Below are positions 12,842 through 25,860 of a DNA stretch of 64,000 nucleotides, piece after piece. Source of the stretch: Drosophila pseudoobscura. Its lineage: Eukaryota; Arthropoda; Insecta; Diptera; Drosophilidae. The position numbers and the translations under genes were made by a program. The stretch spans positions 806,001 to 870,000 of the forward strand of contig NC_046682.1 in assembly GCF_009870125.1 (NCBI RefSeq), in the 5' to 3' direction. The notes beneath the pieces were generated by a model. That model had not been told where the DNA came from, made no database searches, and saw nothing but the letters and a program-made list of their open reading frames with translations. Position 1 is the stretch's first letter; every line of letters begins with the position of its first letter.

Positions 12842-14490
12842 CAGTGGCGCCGAAAAAAATAGCACCAGTAGGGACGACCGTCTTTATTCCTTCAAAACAA
12901 GACCACTGTCCAACATTGGCTGGACTTTACTGCAATATAATATAGCTTTATATGTCTCCTCTCTGAGAGAAGTGTTCTTACTCTCTCAATTCTAACGGTT
13001 CTTATAACATTAGGCAATTTTGCGAAAGAAGAGCGAAATAGAGCACCAACAAAAATAGCACCAGTAACTGTTTTATGTAAAAGCTTCTACTTTTCTGAGT
13101 TTCTTGATATTTTAAGTTCTTGATTGAATTAAAAATCGGTGGCTTTAGGTGATTGTGACAAGAAAGTTACCAAATTTAAGTAGTTATGGGTCTTGGAAAG
13201 CTCTAAAGTGAAGAAAAAAGCCAAAGGATCAAAACTTTCATTTCAGAAGGCAGGACCTATGCTAAGGTGAGGCAAATTGTCGGTTGTTCAAAAGAAATGA
13301 TTAGCAATGCTTTTAAATATGTTTCCAACAAGAATCACTTGCAAGAAAGGCCGCAATATCCCCATTTCTGCTAAAACTACTGGTTCGTTAGAGCAAGGAG
13401 GACCCATTTAAGTCGGCCACAGAGCTAAAGCAAGTATCATAAAAAATCGTCAAGTACTAGGAAAGTTAGATCTTGTATACAAGAACATAAAATGGGTACT
13501 CGTAGTCCGAGGAAAATTCCACTTCTCACGGGAAGGCATAGGGCAAAAAAAAGTTTGGTATGCAAAATAGCACCAAAGTTGAGCCAAGGAAAATGGATAA
13601 ACATCCTGTGGTCCGACTAAAGCCAAAATTTATTTTTTGGTGTAAAAGGGTCTTGTTCTTATGTGAAACGACTACCGAATGCAGAATACAACCCCCTGAC
13701 TCACATGTAAATTCATTAGACATAGAAAAACAAGCAAAATCGTATGGGCATGATTTTCGTACTAGGCAGGTGACCCAATATATGGCACAACCCCATTATG
13801 GATCAACATGTCTATGTCAATATCAAAGAAACAGTGATTCTGCTTTATGCAGAATACGAAATAGAGTTGTTTTGTAACTTCCAGCAGGAAAATGATCCAA
13901 AACTATCTAGAAAGAGAGCTCGAAAGTGGTTCGAGCACAATTCTCTTAGTGCAATGGATTGGCCTGTTCAGTCTCCAGACTTGAAACCCATTGCTAATAT
14001 TTTGGGTCAAGCTAAAAAATATGTTTCTAATGCGGAATCAAAGAACATTAAATATGTTTGGGGTATTCTGCATGGTTCGTGGATCAATATTCCAAGGAAA
14101 AGAGGCAAAAATTAGGTGAGCTTCAATGCCAATATGTTGAGCTGCTGTTGTTGCTGCCAAAGGTTTTACAACAAAACGCTAACCTTTAAATACAACTAAA
14201 GTAACATATTTTACAAAAAAATTTGGAAAGTTTCCTTGTATTTTATAGTTTTTTGATTTCTTTGTAAATTGGTGCTATTTTTGTTGGTGCCCAAATTTCT
14301 GATAAAATCCTTTTCTTTTCAAATATTCTTAACTGGAGTTTGCAAATTATACCAGTGCTCTGCGATACGATTAATTATACCTTAAAGTTTACATATTAGT
14401 CTTAACAACGTTCATTAGAACCATTGCTTGAGCAAAATCCGTCAATATAGACACATTAGTCCACTGGTGCTATTTTTTTCGGCGCAGCTG
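12842..14490 (+). mobile_element. Tc1-like transposon, near full length but inactive
   Basis: The ends CAGTGGCGCCGAAAAAAATA (12842) and TATTTTTTTCGGCGCAGCTG (ending 14490) form the terminal inverted repeats, flanked on both sides by TA, the expected target duplication of the Tc1/mariner superfamily. The size of 1649 bp is typical of an element with one transposase gene. The transposase is broken. Copies at 11129-11678 and 32124-32947 are deleted relatives. It lies in the pan intron just right of the exon at 12.3 kb. Confidence 0.85.
13560..14115 (+). pseudogene. Tc1-like transposase C-terminal half, frameshifted
   Basis: The second frame (13798-14115) ends in the clear Tc1 signature: FQQENDPKLSRKRARKWFEH, then MDWPVQSPDLKPIANILGQAKKYV and a final WGILHGSWINIPRKR. 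The conserved QDNDP and WPxQSPDLNPIE blocks around the third catalytic residue are recognisable but altered (the I-E of NPIE reads PIAN). The upstream frame holds the 'WSDE'-equivalent region in damaged form. At least one frameshift lies near 13800. Confidence 0.8.
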
Positions 14491-14493
14491 TAT

Positions 14494-14501
14494 ATATGGA
14501 C

Positions 14502-14539
<38 letters not shown>

Positions 14540-14601
14540 TACATATATATATATATATATATGTACATACATATATATATATATATACATATAGTCCATA
14601 T
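14494..14601. repeat. 108-bp near-perfect palindrome rich in TA
   Basis: The left arm starts ATATGGACTATATG (14494) and the right arm ends CATATAGTCCATAT (14601). Between them are (TA)n tracts split by two GTACATAC steps. It begins three bases after the end of the Tc1-like element, at the TA insertion site. It could fold into a cruciform. Confidence 0.85.
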
Positions 14602-15909
14602 TCTGCATATGCATAACCATATGCTTGCTAAATAAACACATACATATGTATGTATACATTTCTGAATGACTGTAAATCTGTATGTCAATGTCTCTGGACT
14701 TTTATATCTACTTACTAAAATATATGTACATAGTATGTTCGTATGTAAGATTTGTACGTATGTATATTTTCAATTTATCACTGATGTCGTCGTACTTGTT
14801 GTGGCTTGATGAATAAAACAGAAACAGAAAAAAACCAACACACAAACAGTAATAATAACAAGCGGCAATGGCTACAACGGCAACGAGTCAGCGAAACTGA
14901 AAATATGCCTTTGATGTAGCCGCCGCTAAACGAATATAAAACGCGCCGCCAACGCTGCTTTTCCGCTGCATACATATATGTACATATATACCGGTTGCTG
15001 CCGACACGACACCACCTCCGATACCACCCCTTTCGGCTTAGAAGATGTCTCCGGTTTGACGGTATGCGAGTATGTTCAGTTTTATTCAACCTCAGCTCAT
15101 ATTCACCAGATATGTATGTACATATACATACATATGTATGTACATATGTTCTGTATGTTAGGTTTTTTATACTTTTTAATACTGAATATTTCCGATTTTT
15201 GCAACTCAAATAATTTATAATTGTAGAATAATCTGCGAAAGGTAAGATAGTAAATAATATTCTAAAATCCTAGGTATCTCTGAATGAAGATTTTCAGCAT
15301 AGTACTGTTTATTTTAGAAAAATGCTACCCTTGGGGTATTAAAAAAGTTGCGTGCTGTTTAAAAAGCATTACGGCATGTTCAAAATGTGCCTTGTTTATT
15401 CGTTGAAAGACGGGGACGACCCCTAGTGTGCACAACAAGATGAAAGGGCTCAGGGCGATCAATACATGGTAACGATATGTCAATACATACATACATATGT
15501 ATGTGTGTCTTTCGACCGATCGTTCCTATGACTGTTCCGTGCATGACATTGAGATCATATTCTTAAAGTTGAAAATGATGTGAGGTATCCGTATAGTACA
15601 ATATGAAAGCTTTACCGATTTTGCACAAAGATTATCAGGATGTTTTTAAGATGGTAAATATCGAAACTTGATGCCATTGTCTGAAATAAAAATCGTGAAC
15701 TGATTTTGGGGTTGCATTCGGTTTCGTTTCGTAAAAACTCGCTAATGCTCGTCAATTTGGGGGGGTGTTTTTTTTTTATTGTACTTAGTTGTTTCAATCG
15801 ACTGGGCTGGGCTTTTAGATTGCTTCCAACGTTCGAAACTGCCACGAGTGCTCGCAAGAATGGGACTTTATGTATGTATGTGCTTGACATCCGTGCGTGC
15901 GTAGGAGAG

Positions 15910-15921
15910 AACGAGAGAGAG

Positions 15922-15962
<41 letters not shown>
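15910..15962. repeat. (GA)n microsatellite
   Basis: An almost pure GA run on the plus strand. It creates long spurious open frames on both strands (Leu-Ser or Arg-Glu repeats), which should not be taken as genes. Confidence 0.9.
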
Positions 15963-16826
15963 AAAGCAAAAAGAACCCATGGGTAGGTATGATGGAAAAG
16001 CATGGAAATCCGAGAAAGGACAACGCCGCGCTGACATTAGTCGACAGAGTCTACCGACAATGGGGGTGGAGCAAAAAAGTTGTGTGTGTGTGTGCGGTGG
16101 TGGTACTTTGAGAAAATATTTCCGTACAGGCAGGCCGTTGATTAAAGAAATTAAATTCTTAGAGACACGACAAATTCAAAAAGTAATAAGATTAAAAAAT
16201 ATATATGAATCACAACATTAAATACAATTCTTCTCATTATCATTATCAATAAATTTTCCAAGCCATCATTATTCTATATAAAATTCATCTTATGTATGTA
16301 TATTAATTGCACAATATTAGTTGCAAAATGACGATAGTTTTTTTCTTGTAAATGAAAATTCTCAGCAATGGTTTTCACTCCACCTCTTAAAAGCCATTAT
16401 AATCAATTAGTTGAAATGGTAACTATATAAATTCATTTCAGAATGGACGTACAAACAAGAATTCATAACGGCTCAAGTCTGAGCATCTTGGATTTTGTAC
16501 GAGATCGCTTTAAATAAGTTCAACAGCTATTTCGGGAAACGCTCTACATATGTACATACATATGGAAATACACAAGTCGATCTTTGTAAGGATTTTGACG
16601 AAACGAAAATGAATACTTAGATATATATGTAGGTTTGAGTTTTAAACGGCTTTGTAAAGAATTTTTCTTCATTTTTCCATTTTTATATACATATAACTTA
16701 CAAATAAGCACAACTTTGGCTTGTAGAGATGTTCTCTTGCGAAGGACAGTCTTTGCCTTTCATATACATATATGCCAAGTACTTAGCTTTAACTGCCTTA
16801 AAATCTCCTTCCGTTAAACGTCTTTG

Positions 16827-16905
16827 GACAGTGCGCTCACTGATAGGTCCTTGGCCGTAAAATTCCATTGATCTGCAGCAGATGGCAGCTTCAGCAAAAT
16901 ATATG
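16827..16905. repeat. short dispersed repeat, copy 2
   Basis: Partner of 12605-12712, sharing AAAATTCCATTGATCTGCAG and its flanks at high identity. Same orientation, also in a pan intron. Confidence 0.5.
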
Positions 16906-17493
16906 TATTTGTTAAATTCCCGTAGAAGGATACGGCCTGGAGTAGGCGTTACGTTACTATGCTTTTAAAACTTGTTAATTAAACTTTTTGGAATGTCTGG
17001 TAACGAAACTCAAATCTGACGTTTGACCCATGGTTTAAAACACACGCTTTAATCAATTCTATTTTTTTTTACCTAAATAAAAATGTTGTTCGGTTTTAAC
17101 GTGCGCAAAAGTGCAAACACATTCACACAAAGATTCCGTCAAATTATGCAAAAGGTAAACAATATACAATTTGACATGCATAGAGCTAAAAATTATTTCT
17201 TTCATTCATTTTCGCACCGTTATTTAACGATGCACAGCTGCATAAGCTGCATAGGCTAGGATCAATAGTCAGAAAAAGGTTTCGTCAAAATACTTATACC
17301 GACTAGTGTATGTTTTATATACATCTAATAGCTTACTGTATTGCTAATTATCTGATAAACTAAATGATCATAATTTGTAAATGCAACAAAATTTAACTTT
17401 ATTTTCCGCTGTGATCAAAACCGACTTTTTTGATACATTTGACGCTTTGAAATTGCTACAAAAATTATTATTTTTGTCTAGGTTTAATTATTT

Positions 17494-18012
17494 GTATACC
17501 CGTAAATGAAAATGGGTGTGTGTAACGTCCAGAAGGAAGTGTGTCCGTCCGTCCGCCCGTCCCTATGAGCGCCTAGTGCTCAGAGACTATAAGAGCTAGC
17601 GCAACGACATTTTATATCCGGACTTCTGTGATATGTCACTGCTTCCGCCCCCACAAAAGGCGAAAATCTATGGCATCCACAAATTCAAAGATACAAGAAA
17701 ACTGAAAACGCAGAATCGTAGAGGATGACCATATCTTCTAGAGTGTAAAATCTCAACCAGATCGTATAATTATTATAGCCAGAATCAAGAAATCTTTCTC
17801 GCTCTGTCTCTCTCTCTAACACACAGGTTTCATGGTCTTTTTTGCCAATTTCAAAATTTCGAAACACCCCCTTCCGCCCCCGCAAAGGACGAAAATCTGC
17901 GATATCCACAAATTTCAGAGTTAATTAAGGCTAGAGTAACCAAATTTGGTATCTGCACTCTTGTTAGATCTCACTATAAAACGTATATCTCAAAATTTCG
18001 CCCCACTACCTC
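17494..18012 (-). mobile_element. DINE-1-like element, partial
   Basis: Starts with a damaged 3' hairpin (TATACCCGTAAATGAAAATG), then GTGTAACGTCCAGAAGG, a GTCC-rich microsatellite, and the internal blocks with CCGCCCCCGCAAAGGACGAA. The 5' third is absent. Element sense is minus. Its stop-rich repeats explain the short open frames here. Confidence 0.8.
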
Positions 18013-18700
18013 TGAAAAAATCACAACGGGCCGAAACCGGCCTATGTGTGCTGGGCTCCGAGCGAGCTTGCCGGCCGTCTCTACCTACCTCTGAAAAAAC
18101 AGTAAAAATAATACAGTAAAATACAAACTAAACCTAGGGAAAACAAATTATTTAAAAAGTTCTAGAAATCTAGAAAACCTGTGGAAGTTTCGGAGAATTG
18201 TAGCACAAATATATGTCTTTGTTAATTACAATGATTTTCATTCGGGATCTAAGATAGGTTTGTATAAGGATACACAACCAATTCTCTTGTCACTCTCCGC
18301 TTATAATTAGCAAAAAACTGAAATAAAATTCGAATTTTTCCGAACAAATAAAGAGCTTGAATGACAACCCTAAAAAACAGAGGAGGCAATGGAGCTTAGA
18401 TCTTCTTGAGGATATGTATACAAGTATTCACTTCTTTCTCCCTTATTTACAGGAAAATTTCACTTCTGTGGTCATCCACGCACCTAATGGAAATAGTTCA
18501 AGTGCCAGCACCGCTTTAAAATTTTAATAATGTCAAAATAAAGCGATTATTTTGTAACTTTAATTTAACTATCATTTGATTTAAAACTCAAAATAAAATA
18601 AAATTATTATTCAAACTAGATGTTAAGTTTTTAGCTCGAGAAGGATAAATCAGAAATTCAATAAACATTCCAAGGCGGTGTATTTAAGGGGGTTTAGGAC
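18013..18700. other. pan intron segment, nothing recognised
   Basis: AT-rich sequence between a DINE-1 piece and the dispersed repeat at 18701. No coding match. Confidence 0.4.
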
Positions 18701-19345
18701 TCCCATCTTACTCTAGTAGACTACTATTAGTAGGTTTACTAATCCTTAGTTAACCGTAGAAAAATGCTTGGTGTGATATTTATGCACAACTTGATCAGGG
18801 GTGACATAGACAGCCCTGATCTGTTGAGCCGCATAAACTTCACGATTCCTATTAGACTGAGTAGAAATTTTATACCGTTGTTCCACTTTGTAGATCGAAT
18901 TATTCCTTGCATGAACCGTTTAGGGTCTTATGCTCGGATTATAATTCCCTCTACCATATTATATCCAACACTAATTCTCTTCCTCTTATTAAATTACTAA
19001 TCCTTACACACCTTTCTAGTAATTAGTAATTGTAGTGGTATTTGTATTTTGATTGCATGCTTAGTTTCTTAGTAAGTTTAGTCCTAATTTTCCTCGAATG
19101 TTAGTGTAATAGCTATCTTTGCATGTTCGCATTCGGATCGGCTACGCACCGTGCTTCAAGCGGCAGCGCCCGTCGGTCGGTTGGGCGGGAGGAGAGCTGC
19201 GTTTTGCCTGGGATCCGCGCGTAACAGCCTTCTGCTGGTTTCACACGGGCCACTTGACGGTGCAGTAACTGCATCGCCTCTTGAAAGATGTAGTCATTGC
19301 ATGTTAACGTCTAAGAAAAGAAAAAACCACAGTACAAGAATTTTT
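18701..19345 (+). repeat. dispersed repeat 'A', copy 1 (partner at 62870-63480)
   Basis: About 640 bp sharing long high-identity blocks with 62870-63480, from TCCCATCTTACTCTAGTAGA to the end, including a GC-rich 3' part with CGGTCGGTTGGGCGGGA and GTTTTGCCTGGGATCCGCGC. Both copies end in a short A-rich tail, as a LINE or SINE 3' end would. There is no coding sequence. It may be a LINE 3' UTR or an LTR. Confidence 0.75.
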
Positions 19346-20746
19346 TAAACAAACCGAAAATGCCTGCTGTGTGGCACCTAAAATTCAAAATCAGTTGTAT
19401 TCGTTTTCAAAGCGAAAACATTTTCGTTGACGAAATGAAAAGTAAACGGTTTTTTATACGACGAAACGACCCCTAATTGCAAAAGGAAAAAATAGATGGT
19501 GCATGAACATAAACTTGACAACCTACATATATCAGGGTAATTTAACTTTTCTTTCTTTATAAATTTCTTTATAAATAATTTTATTTTACCCCCAACGTCA
19601 AATTTGGCTCGGAAAAAATTGGCCAGTGCAACAACAATTTTCGTTTTGGTGAAAACTGGAGAAACGAAAACGAAACGTGTTGGCTGAAAACGTAATCCGC
19701 AAAAGTAAATGAAGAACGGTGCCTGCCTGATTGTAATTGTTATGAATTACAGAAAAACAGCTTTGTGTATAAAAATATTCGGATATGTCTAAATAGACCC
19801 AGCTTTTATGGATATTGATATCAAAAGTGTTCTTCTCAGCCGAATGTATTGCAAAGTATATATACATATGTATGTACATTCTGCAAATAAAGAAATTTAG
19901 GTCCAGTTTTCAGGGGTTTAACGAAAGGTGAAGAAGATAATTTCTTCCTTTTATACGGACTATTTCTGAATAGCTTACCTTTCGGCCTAAGGCTCTTTAG
20001 GCTTTTTTCACTTCTGTCATGTTGTCTTTTTAGTTTAAGAGGTATATTTGCACTTAACCTTTCATTGTTATCATAGTCCAGAGTAAGTCGCAAGGCGTAT
20101 AAAACGAGCCATATATATAAGCAGTAAGTATTGTGGGGTGACACCAGTGACCCAAGCAACAGTTAAACAAGAAGATGGGGCAGCCGCCACATGCCTGTAG
20201 TCTTAATAGTACATATGTATGTACATACATGTAAGTATATAACCCCGATGATGAGGCCAAGGACCTATGGTCAGATTTTTCTTTGCTGTTCACGGCCATT
20301 TCCTCTTTGTCGAAGACTACCAAGAGCAAATACGAAACCTGTGGGTGAGCACCGATAAATTGAATTTACGCCACTCACAGAGTCGATTTTGTTTGGGGTC
20401 AAATTCAATATATCCATTCCGTTTCCAATTCACAAGGTATTGTCAACAGTCAGTGCCAAATGAATGTGTTTGTAATTTCTGTAACCATGAAAACATGGTC
20501 AAATCAAATTATTTACGCCTCATATCTGACAAGAAGCAATAGTAGCACCTGTTAGTTTTTTAATGGAATTGGTATGGATAAGCAAAATGTTTATGTGTGT
20601 TGGGTAACGCATACTATCCTGATATAAGCCAGCAATAAATTAAATCCCTATTATTATTCGTCTTTTGCACTGCCCTCTATACCACATTAAAATCTACATT
20701 GTTATAAGTATATGCTCAGTAGCAGCAGCGGCGTGGACCATCTTTT
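19346..20746. other. pan intron segment, no gene recognised
   Basis: Contains a 91-codon open frame at 20267-20542 with no resemblance I can name, and TACATA microsatellites near 19860 and 20215. Nothing is firm. Confidence 0.35.
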
Positions 20747-21191
20747 TATACCCAAAACTCAAAATGAGTATTGGGGTATATTAGCTTTGTGGTGAAAATT
20801 TATGTGTGTAACGTCCAGAAGGAATGTTTTCCGACCCCATTAAGTATATATATTCTTGATCAGCATCAATAGCCGAGTCAATTGAGCCCTGTCTGCCTGT
20901 CCGTCCCTATAAGCGCCTCAAAGACTATAAGAGCTAGAGCAAGGACATTTTATTTCCGGACTTCTGTGATATGTCGCAGTTAAAAGTATCTTACAAAACT
21001 TTGCCCCGCCCACTTCCGCCCCATAAAGGGCGAATATCTGTGGCATCCACAATTTAAAAGATACGGGAAAACCAAAAACGAAGAATCGTAGAGAATGACA
21101 ATATCTTCTAGACTGCAGAATCTGAACCAGATCGTATAGTTATTATAGCCAGAATGATGAAAGCAATTTAATTTTCTCTCGCTCTGTGTTA
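20747..21191 (-). mobile_element. DINE-1-like element, partial
   Basis: Left edge TATACCCAAAACTCAAAATG (hairpin end, slightly mutated), then the conserved blocks including CATCAATAGCCGAGTCAATT and a reduced GTCY tract. It breaks off after TTCTCTCGCTCTGTG. The element's 5' part is missing. Confidence 0.8.
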
Positions 21192-21768
21192 TCAGGCCTA
21201 CACAAGTTTATTTCAAGTGGTTCGTCGAGAATCTCGCTATCATTGTTGAAACCTTTCACATCTCAAAACCTTTCTTTATTGATCTCCGCTATACCAGCCA
21301 CAATATACGACAGCAAACCATATATATTAAACTGAACAATCTTCGACTTACAATGAAAAAGCTCAGTAGGTCAACACATACGTATATTCAAAATAGTTTA
21401 TAGCCCCAAAAGAACTCAAAATATGTACTAATTATTATGTAAATAATTATCAAGATTGAAATTGTATGCTTTTATCGGTCTGAAAATATGTAATTGGTCT
21501 ACAAATTTGTTTCATTTGGAGTGACGCGATAATGTGAGAAACCTCCCTTTTAACCCTTTAAACTCAGTCGTTTAAGACTAATTGTAGCGTTTGGGAATTG
21601 CACCCTTTTACACACGACCACTCCTTTCACCCCATGTCTCTCTTTATAATATATACCTTTAAGTATACAATTTATTATAAAAGTAATTATCGAAAATAAA
21701 TAGTATGTAATTTTATTCTGCAACATACTCAAATGGTATTTTTATGATGGATATATAACAGAAAATAT

Positions 21769-22540
21769 ACGAGTTGCTGCTGCGACCGCAACTCTACATT
21801 TATACCCGATACATAGTCAGTATGGCTAAATTGAGCGACAAAGAGTGCGTGCGGGAGAGACAGAAAACGTAACTAAACACTGAACGTGTCGGGCGCTGCG
21901 TAGCCACTGCAAACTGATTTGTCCCGTTTGGCTATAAAAGTGATCCAATATGATCCAGATTCTAGATCTGGTAATATTCTATGATTTTGCGTTTTAAGTT
22001 TTCTCGTATCTTCAATATTGTGGATGCCAAAGATTTTCGTCCTTTGTGGGGGCAGAAGGGGGTGGGCGAAATTTTGAAATAAACTTGTGCAGATCCGATA
22101 ACACAGAGCGAAATTAAATTGCTTTCATCATTCTGGCTATAATAATTATACGATCTGGTTCAGATTCTGCAGTCTAGAAGATATTGTCATTCTCTACGAT
22201 TCTTCGTTTTTGGTTTTCTCGTATCTTTTACATTTTGGATGCCACAGATTTTCGTCTTTTGTGGGTGTGTAAGGAGGCGGGGCGAAGTTTTGAAATATAC
22301 TTGTAACAGTGATATATCACAGAAGTCTGGATACAAAATGACGTTACTCTAGTTCTGACTCTAGCTCATAGGGACGGACAGACAGACATGGCTCAATCGA
22401 CTCGGCTATTGATGCTGATCAAGAATATATATGTATGTATACTTTATGGAGTCGCAAACGTTTCTTTCTGGACGTTACACATATCCACTTTCTCCACAAA
22501 TATAATATAACCCTATACTTATTTTGAGTATCGGGTATAA
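21769..22540 (+). mobile_element. DINE-1-like element, nearly complete
   Basis: The 5' end reads CGAGTTGCTGCTGCGACCGC, followed by a subterminal TATACCCGATAC that is inverted relative to the 3' GTATCGGGTATA at 22527-22538. The 3' hairpin is slightly mutated here (TATACTTATTTTGAGTATC). The interior carries the usual CGTCCTTTGTGGGGGCAGAA blocks and a reduced GACGGACAGACAG tract. Subterminal inverted repeats plus a 3' hairpin plus a GTCY core are the marks of DINE-1/Helentron elements. It lies 204 bp from the pan exon. Confidence 0.85.
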
Positions 22541-22743
22541 AAATATGTAAATATGTTTTAGAGGTCTTCTAATAAGGATAAGACTTTAAATAGCATCTGA
22601 CGTTTTCTTAAATACAAATGCATCCGATATTTCCTTACTTATACGTATAAACAAAAATAGCTCAACAAAAGTTTAAATTTTGGAGTACCATAGTAACCAG
22701 TTTAATGTTGGGATTCAATTACTTAAAAGTTGCTTATTCTTAC

Positions 22744-22841
22744 CATCGTCACTGGTAATCCGCTGGGAGCACCGTTTCCATATGGATAAGGCGATACCAA
22801 GTATCCCATATTGAAGCTTGGTGTATGAGGTTCTAGTTTAT
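22744..22841 (-). CDS. pan: Pangolin coding exon ([20 protein letters not shown]...)
   Basis: Encodes [20 protein letters not shown] and [12 protein letters not shown], which fits the TCF segment just after the beta-catenin-binding domain. The acceptor is TTTTTTCAG before 22841 and the donor GTAAGA after 22744. The exon opens with two bases of an asparagine codon. Joining it straight to the first exon (phase 0 end) would give a stop, so one more exon must lie between them. Confidence 0.92.
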
Positions 22842-22859
22842 CTGAAAAAAAGTAATAGA

Positions 22860-22975
22860 AATAGTATTATTATTATAATTATAATAATATAAATATTATT
22901 ATTATTATTTTTATTATAATTATAATAATATAAATATACTTATTATTATTTTTATTATAATTTTAATAATAGTAC
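22860..22975. repeat. TAT/ATT-rich imperfect tandem repeat
   Basis: ATTATTATTATAATTATAAT-type sequence with a duplicated 40-base core. Low complexity, directly upstream (minus strand) of the acceptor of the pan exon at 22841. Confidence 0.8.
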
Positions 22976-25585
22976 GCCCACGTGCTTTTATTTTTGTTTC
23001 ACAAGTTATTTATGTATCTCACTTGTTTAAATATATTTATAAGATACTACTTTGCAGCATTTTCTTGAAATATCTTCAGAAAAACAGATGAAAGTATCTC
23101 CGATTAATCTCCATGAATGGCAGTTCCAGTCAAATAATGAACGATATCAACCATTTATTAGTTTCCTTACTTGTTTTTATTTTGATTCATTCTTTTTTTC
23201 AGACACCTGCTCAAAATCATAATACATACATATGTGTGTACATACAATAGTTTAGGGTCGTCGCCCGATATTTTCCTTTTGGCTAAAATTAGTTGTCTAA
23301 CCATGTCTGACCGATAAAGTTTCTATACGTAAATTCTTGATAAATCGCGTTCCATCGACGGTACTTTATTTGTGTGCTGGCCTTCTAAGTTTACTCATAT
23401 TATATATAGTATATATATATATTACTATATACATATACAGTATACAGATGTACTGATCTCGTTTCAATTAGCATTTTGAAGTCGCAAAGAATGTACACAC
23501 ATACATAAATACTTATGTAACGTAACCAATAAATAGAATGTGACCCGAACACAAAACGCAAAAGACCCTAAATCAAAAGGCTAAGGAGAAGAACAGAAAA
23601 AGCTAAATGAGGAAACCACAGCAAAGCAGTCAAGAAGGTAGACAAGACAACGTCAGAAAAAGCGAAAATTTTGATCATCAGAAAAGAGGCCAGCCACTAA
23701 CAATTCTTACGCTGCTAAGCAGCGCTGAACGAAGCTGCCGATTCCACGAAAACTCATTAATTTCCAAGGATACTTTGAGTCTGAGTTCAGGAACATATGT
23801 TACGTATTTATGATGTATGCATGAATATGGTAAATACACTATATATATATATATATATATATACAATAGTACATAGCACAGTAAAAAGCATTTCAATATA
23901 TTGTAAATATTTATGTACTATATAACATAATACTCCATAAACTTGATTTACATGCTCGTATGTACGTATACACAATTTTATTAATGTACCAACATATATT
24001 CATGGGATCCTCTCAAAACTTGACTTGACGACGCCCCTGATACAGTCAGATTGTAACGCTCCTTGTCGTTAAACATTGTTCTGTGTTCTGTAGAATCAAC
24101 ATGCTTGCCATGCCGAAGAAAAGCTCGTTAACTGTTTTCTTATGGATTTAAAAAGTGTGGATGGCGAGGTAATGACAACGAATGAAGCTTGCCCTCGCAC
24201 ATCAGCATACATATGTATGTTCATTTATACATTTATACCTATGTATGTATGTACATAGTATTCCGATTTGCACTCGTACATATTTTACGAATGTTATCAA
24301 ATCATGGATATTCTACTTACATTAATATGTTTGTATTTATGTACATATACATATATTTATGTATCCATATATAGATATATGATAGTACCGAGTTCCGGGC
24401 ACACTGGAAATTATTTAGAATTTGCAACTATTTTAAATTAGCTTCATCTTTATACATACATATGTACATATGTTCCCACCATACATCCGCACGTGAACAT
24501 GCCTGTACGTTTATGTTTATGTGTGTGTGTCTGTTGTACATACAATTATGTACAAACAGAAGACCAAAATAAAGCAAAATATATCAACACAGAAAACAAG
24601 AAGTGAAGTAGCGTGTCGGCGAACGATCACCTTGTTAGCACCATGGAACGGCACAGCACGGCGGATGCCAGCATTACAGTCAGCGCAGCCAGCCGGTTAT
24701 TTATCCGACGCACCCCCTTACCATACCCTCTTCCTATTCCAACCTACAATCTCACTCTCTCTCTCTGTCTCTCTTGCCGCGTCTTAATGCTCTCTTCAGC
24801 TTCATCTTCGAAGCTCACTGCCGCTGCCCCACCGTTTGGCGACTCCACACATACATATACATAATAACACACACATGCCCATGCATAGCAGACTGTGTAA
24901 AAACAATACTTGGAAAACACACACATTTATATACATATGCTTCTCCATACCGTTGGCATAAGCAGGTATATATTTATATATGCCCATTTATACTAGTACG
25001 ATATACACATATATGTACGTATACATTGGTTGAAGGATGGACTCAACTTAAAAGTGAGAAAGTGTTTCTTTATCTCGAGTAATCCATGGACTAATTGTGG
25101 AATTTAAATTGGTAGATGCATCATTTTTGCGCTAATACATACATACATACATCATATTTTTAGCTGTAGACAATTATAATTAATCAAGTACAGCAACAAA
25201 TAAAGTGTTCAAGTGTTCCTGAGTCAAGCGATCAACGCAGTCGGGTGAAATAAAAAACCACCCTGCAAAGAGTATGTTATTATGTATTATTTTATATTAT
25301 ATTATATTAAAAACGCATAAAACGAAGCATCTTAAAATCCATACATACATACATATGTTTGTATATGTATACATACATAAATATTCTTGATGCTCATCAC
25401 ATAATGAGCCATGTCAGTTTATGTTTTTCAAATGAAAACCTTGGTTTATCTAAACAGGGTAAACGCAGGCAGATCTGATCACTATATCAATTATGATGTA
25501 GCAGCCATAAGCTCGATCGATCGAAAAACCAGACTTTGAAGCCCAAATTTAGGTTCCTGGCTGAAACGTTAATTTTATATACCCG
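22976..25585. other. pan intron filler with microsatellites
   Basis: TACATA runs at 23222, 24205-24260, 24340-24380, 24455-24475 and 24945-25020, and (TA)n at 23398-23430 and 23840-23865. The patch 24600-24840 is GC-richer and CT-rich. No exon found, although the missing small pan exon should lie somewhere between 22842 and 29046. Confidence 0.4.
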
Positions 25586-25589
25586 GCAC

Positions 25590-25715
25590 TCGGCCGCGCC
25601 GCAAAGCATTGCTTCGCACAACCATTACTTCTTACTCCGCCCACACTCTCCTTGCCCCCTCTGCTGTCCGAATCTCACCCATTATTTGAGCGGCAAACTT
25701 ATTGGTTGCATCCCA
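25590..25715 (-). mobile_element. fragment of R1-like LINE, 3' part
   Basis: GCCGCAAAGCATTGCTTCGC and the next 100 bases match 48263-48385, the 3' portion of the R1-like LINE at 48137-51180, in the same orientation. It is a short relic directly followed by a DINE-1 piece. Confidence 0.7.
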
Positions 25716-25749
25716 TACCTACCGAAAGTGGATGCGTGTACTACCCAAA

Positions 25750-25860
25750 TGAAAGCGTTTCGAACCCCATAATGTATATATGTACATATATTCTGATCGG
25801 CATCAATAGCCGAGTCGATATAGCCATGTCTGACTTCCCGTCCGTCCGTCTCACAGTGGG
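25750..25860 (-). mobile_element. DINE-1-like fragment
   Basis: Carries CATCAATAGCCGAGTCGATA and CCGTCCGTCCGTC, the core and microsatellite of the family, without either end. Confidence 0.7.

Larger units (their letters stand above)
14602..17493. other. pan intron filler with microsatellites
   Basis: Contains TACATA-type runs (14640-14760, 14970-14995, 15110-15150, 15480-15505) and the (GA)n tract listed separately. The stretch 14800-15070 is richer in GC and non-repetitive. It could be a conserved element or an alternative leader of pan, but nothing in the sequence proves that. A lone copy of the 5446-6889 element's terminal motif (GTCAAAATACTTATACCGAC) occurs at 17285-17304. Confidence 0.4.

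Noticed and set aside
14428..14688. Open frames with YIYIYIYMY repeats.
   Set aside because: Products of the TA/TACATA palindrome and microsatellite.
15612..16221. Open frames of 141 and 171 codons on opposite strands.
   Set aside because: Both cross the (GA)n microsatellite and owe their length to it.
20267..20542. 91-codon open frame MVRFFFAVHGHFLF...
   Set aside because: No recognised family, no splice or promoter context, AT-rich intronic DNA.
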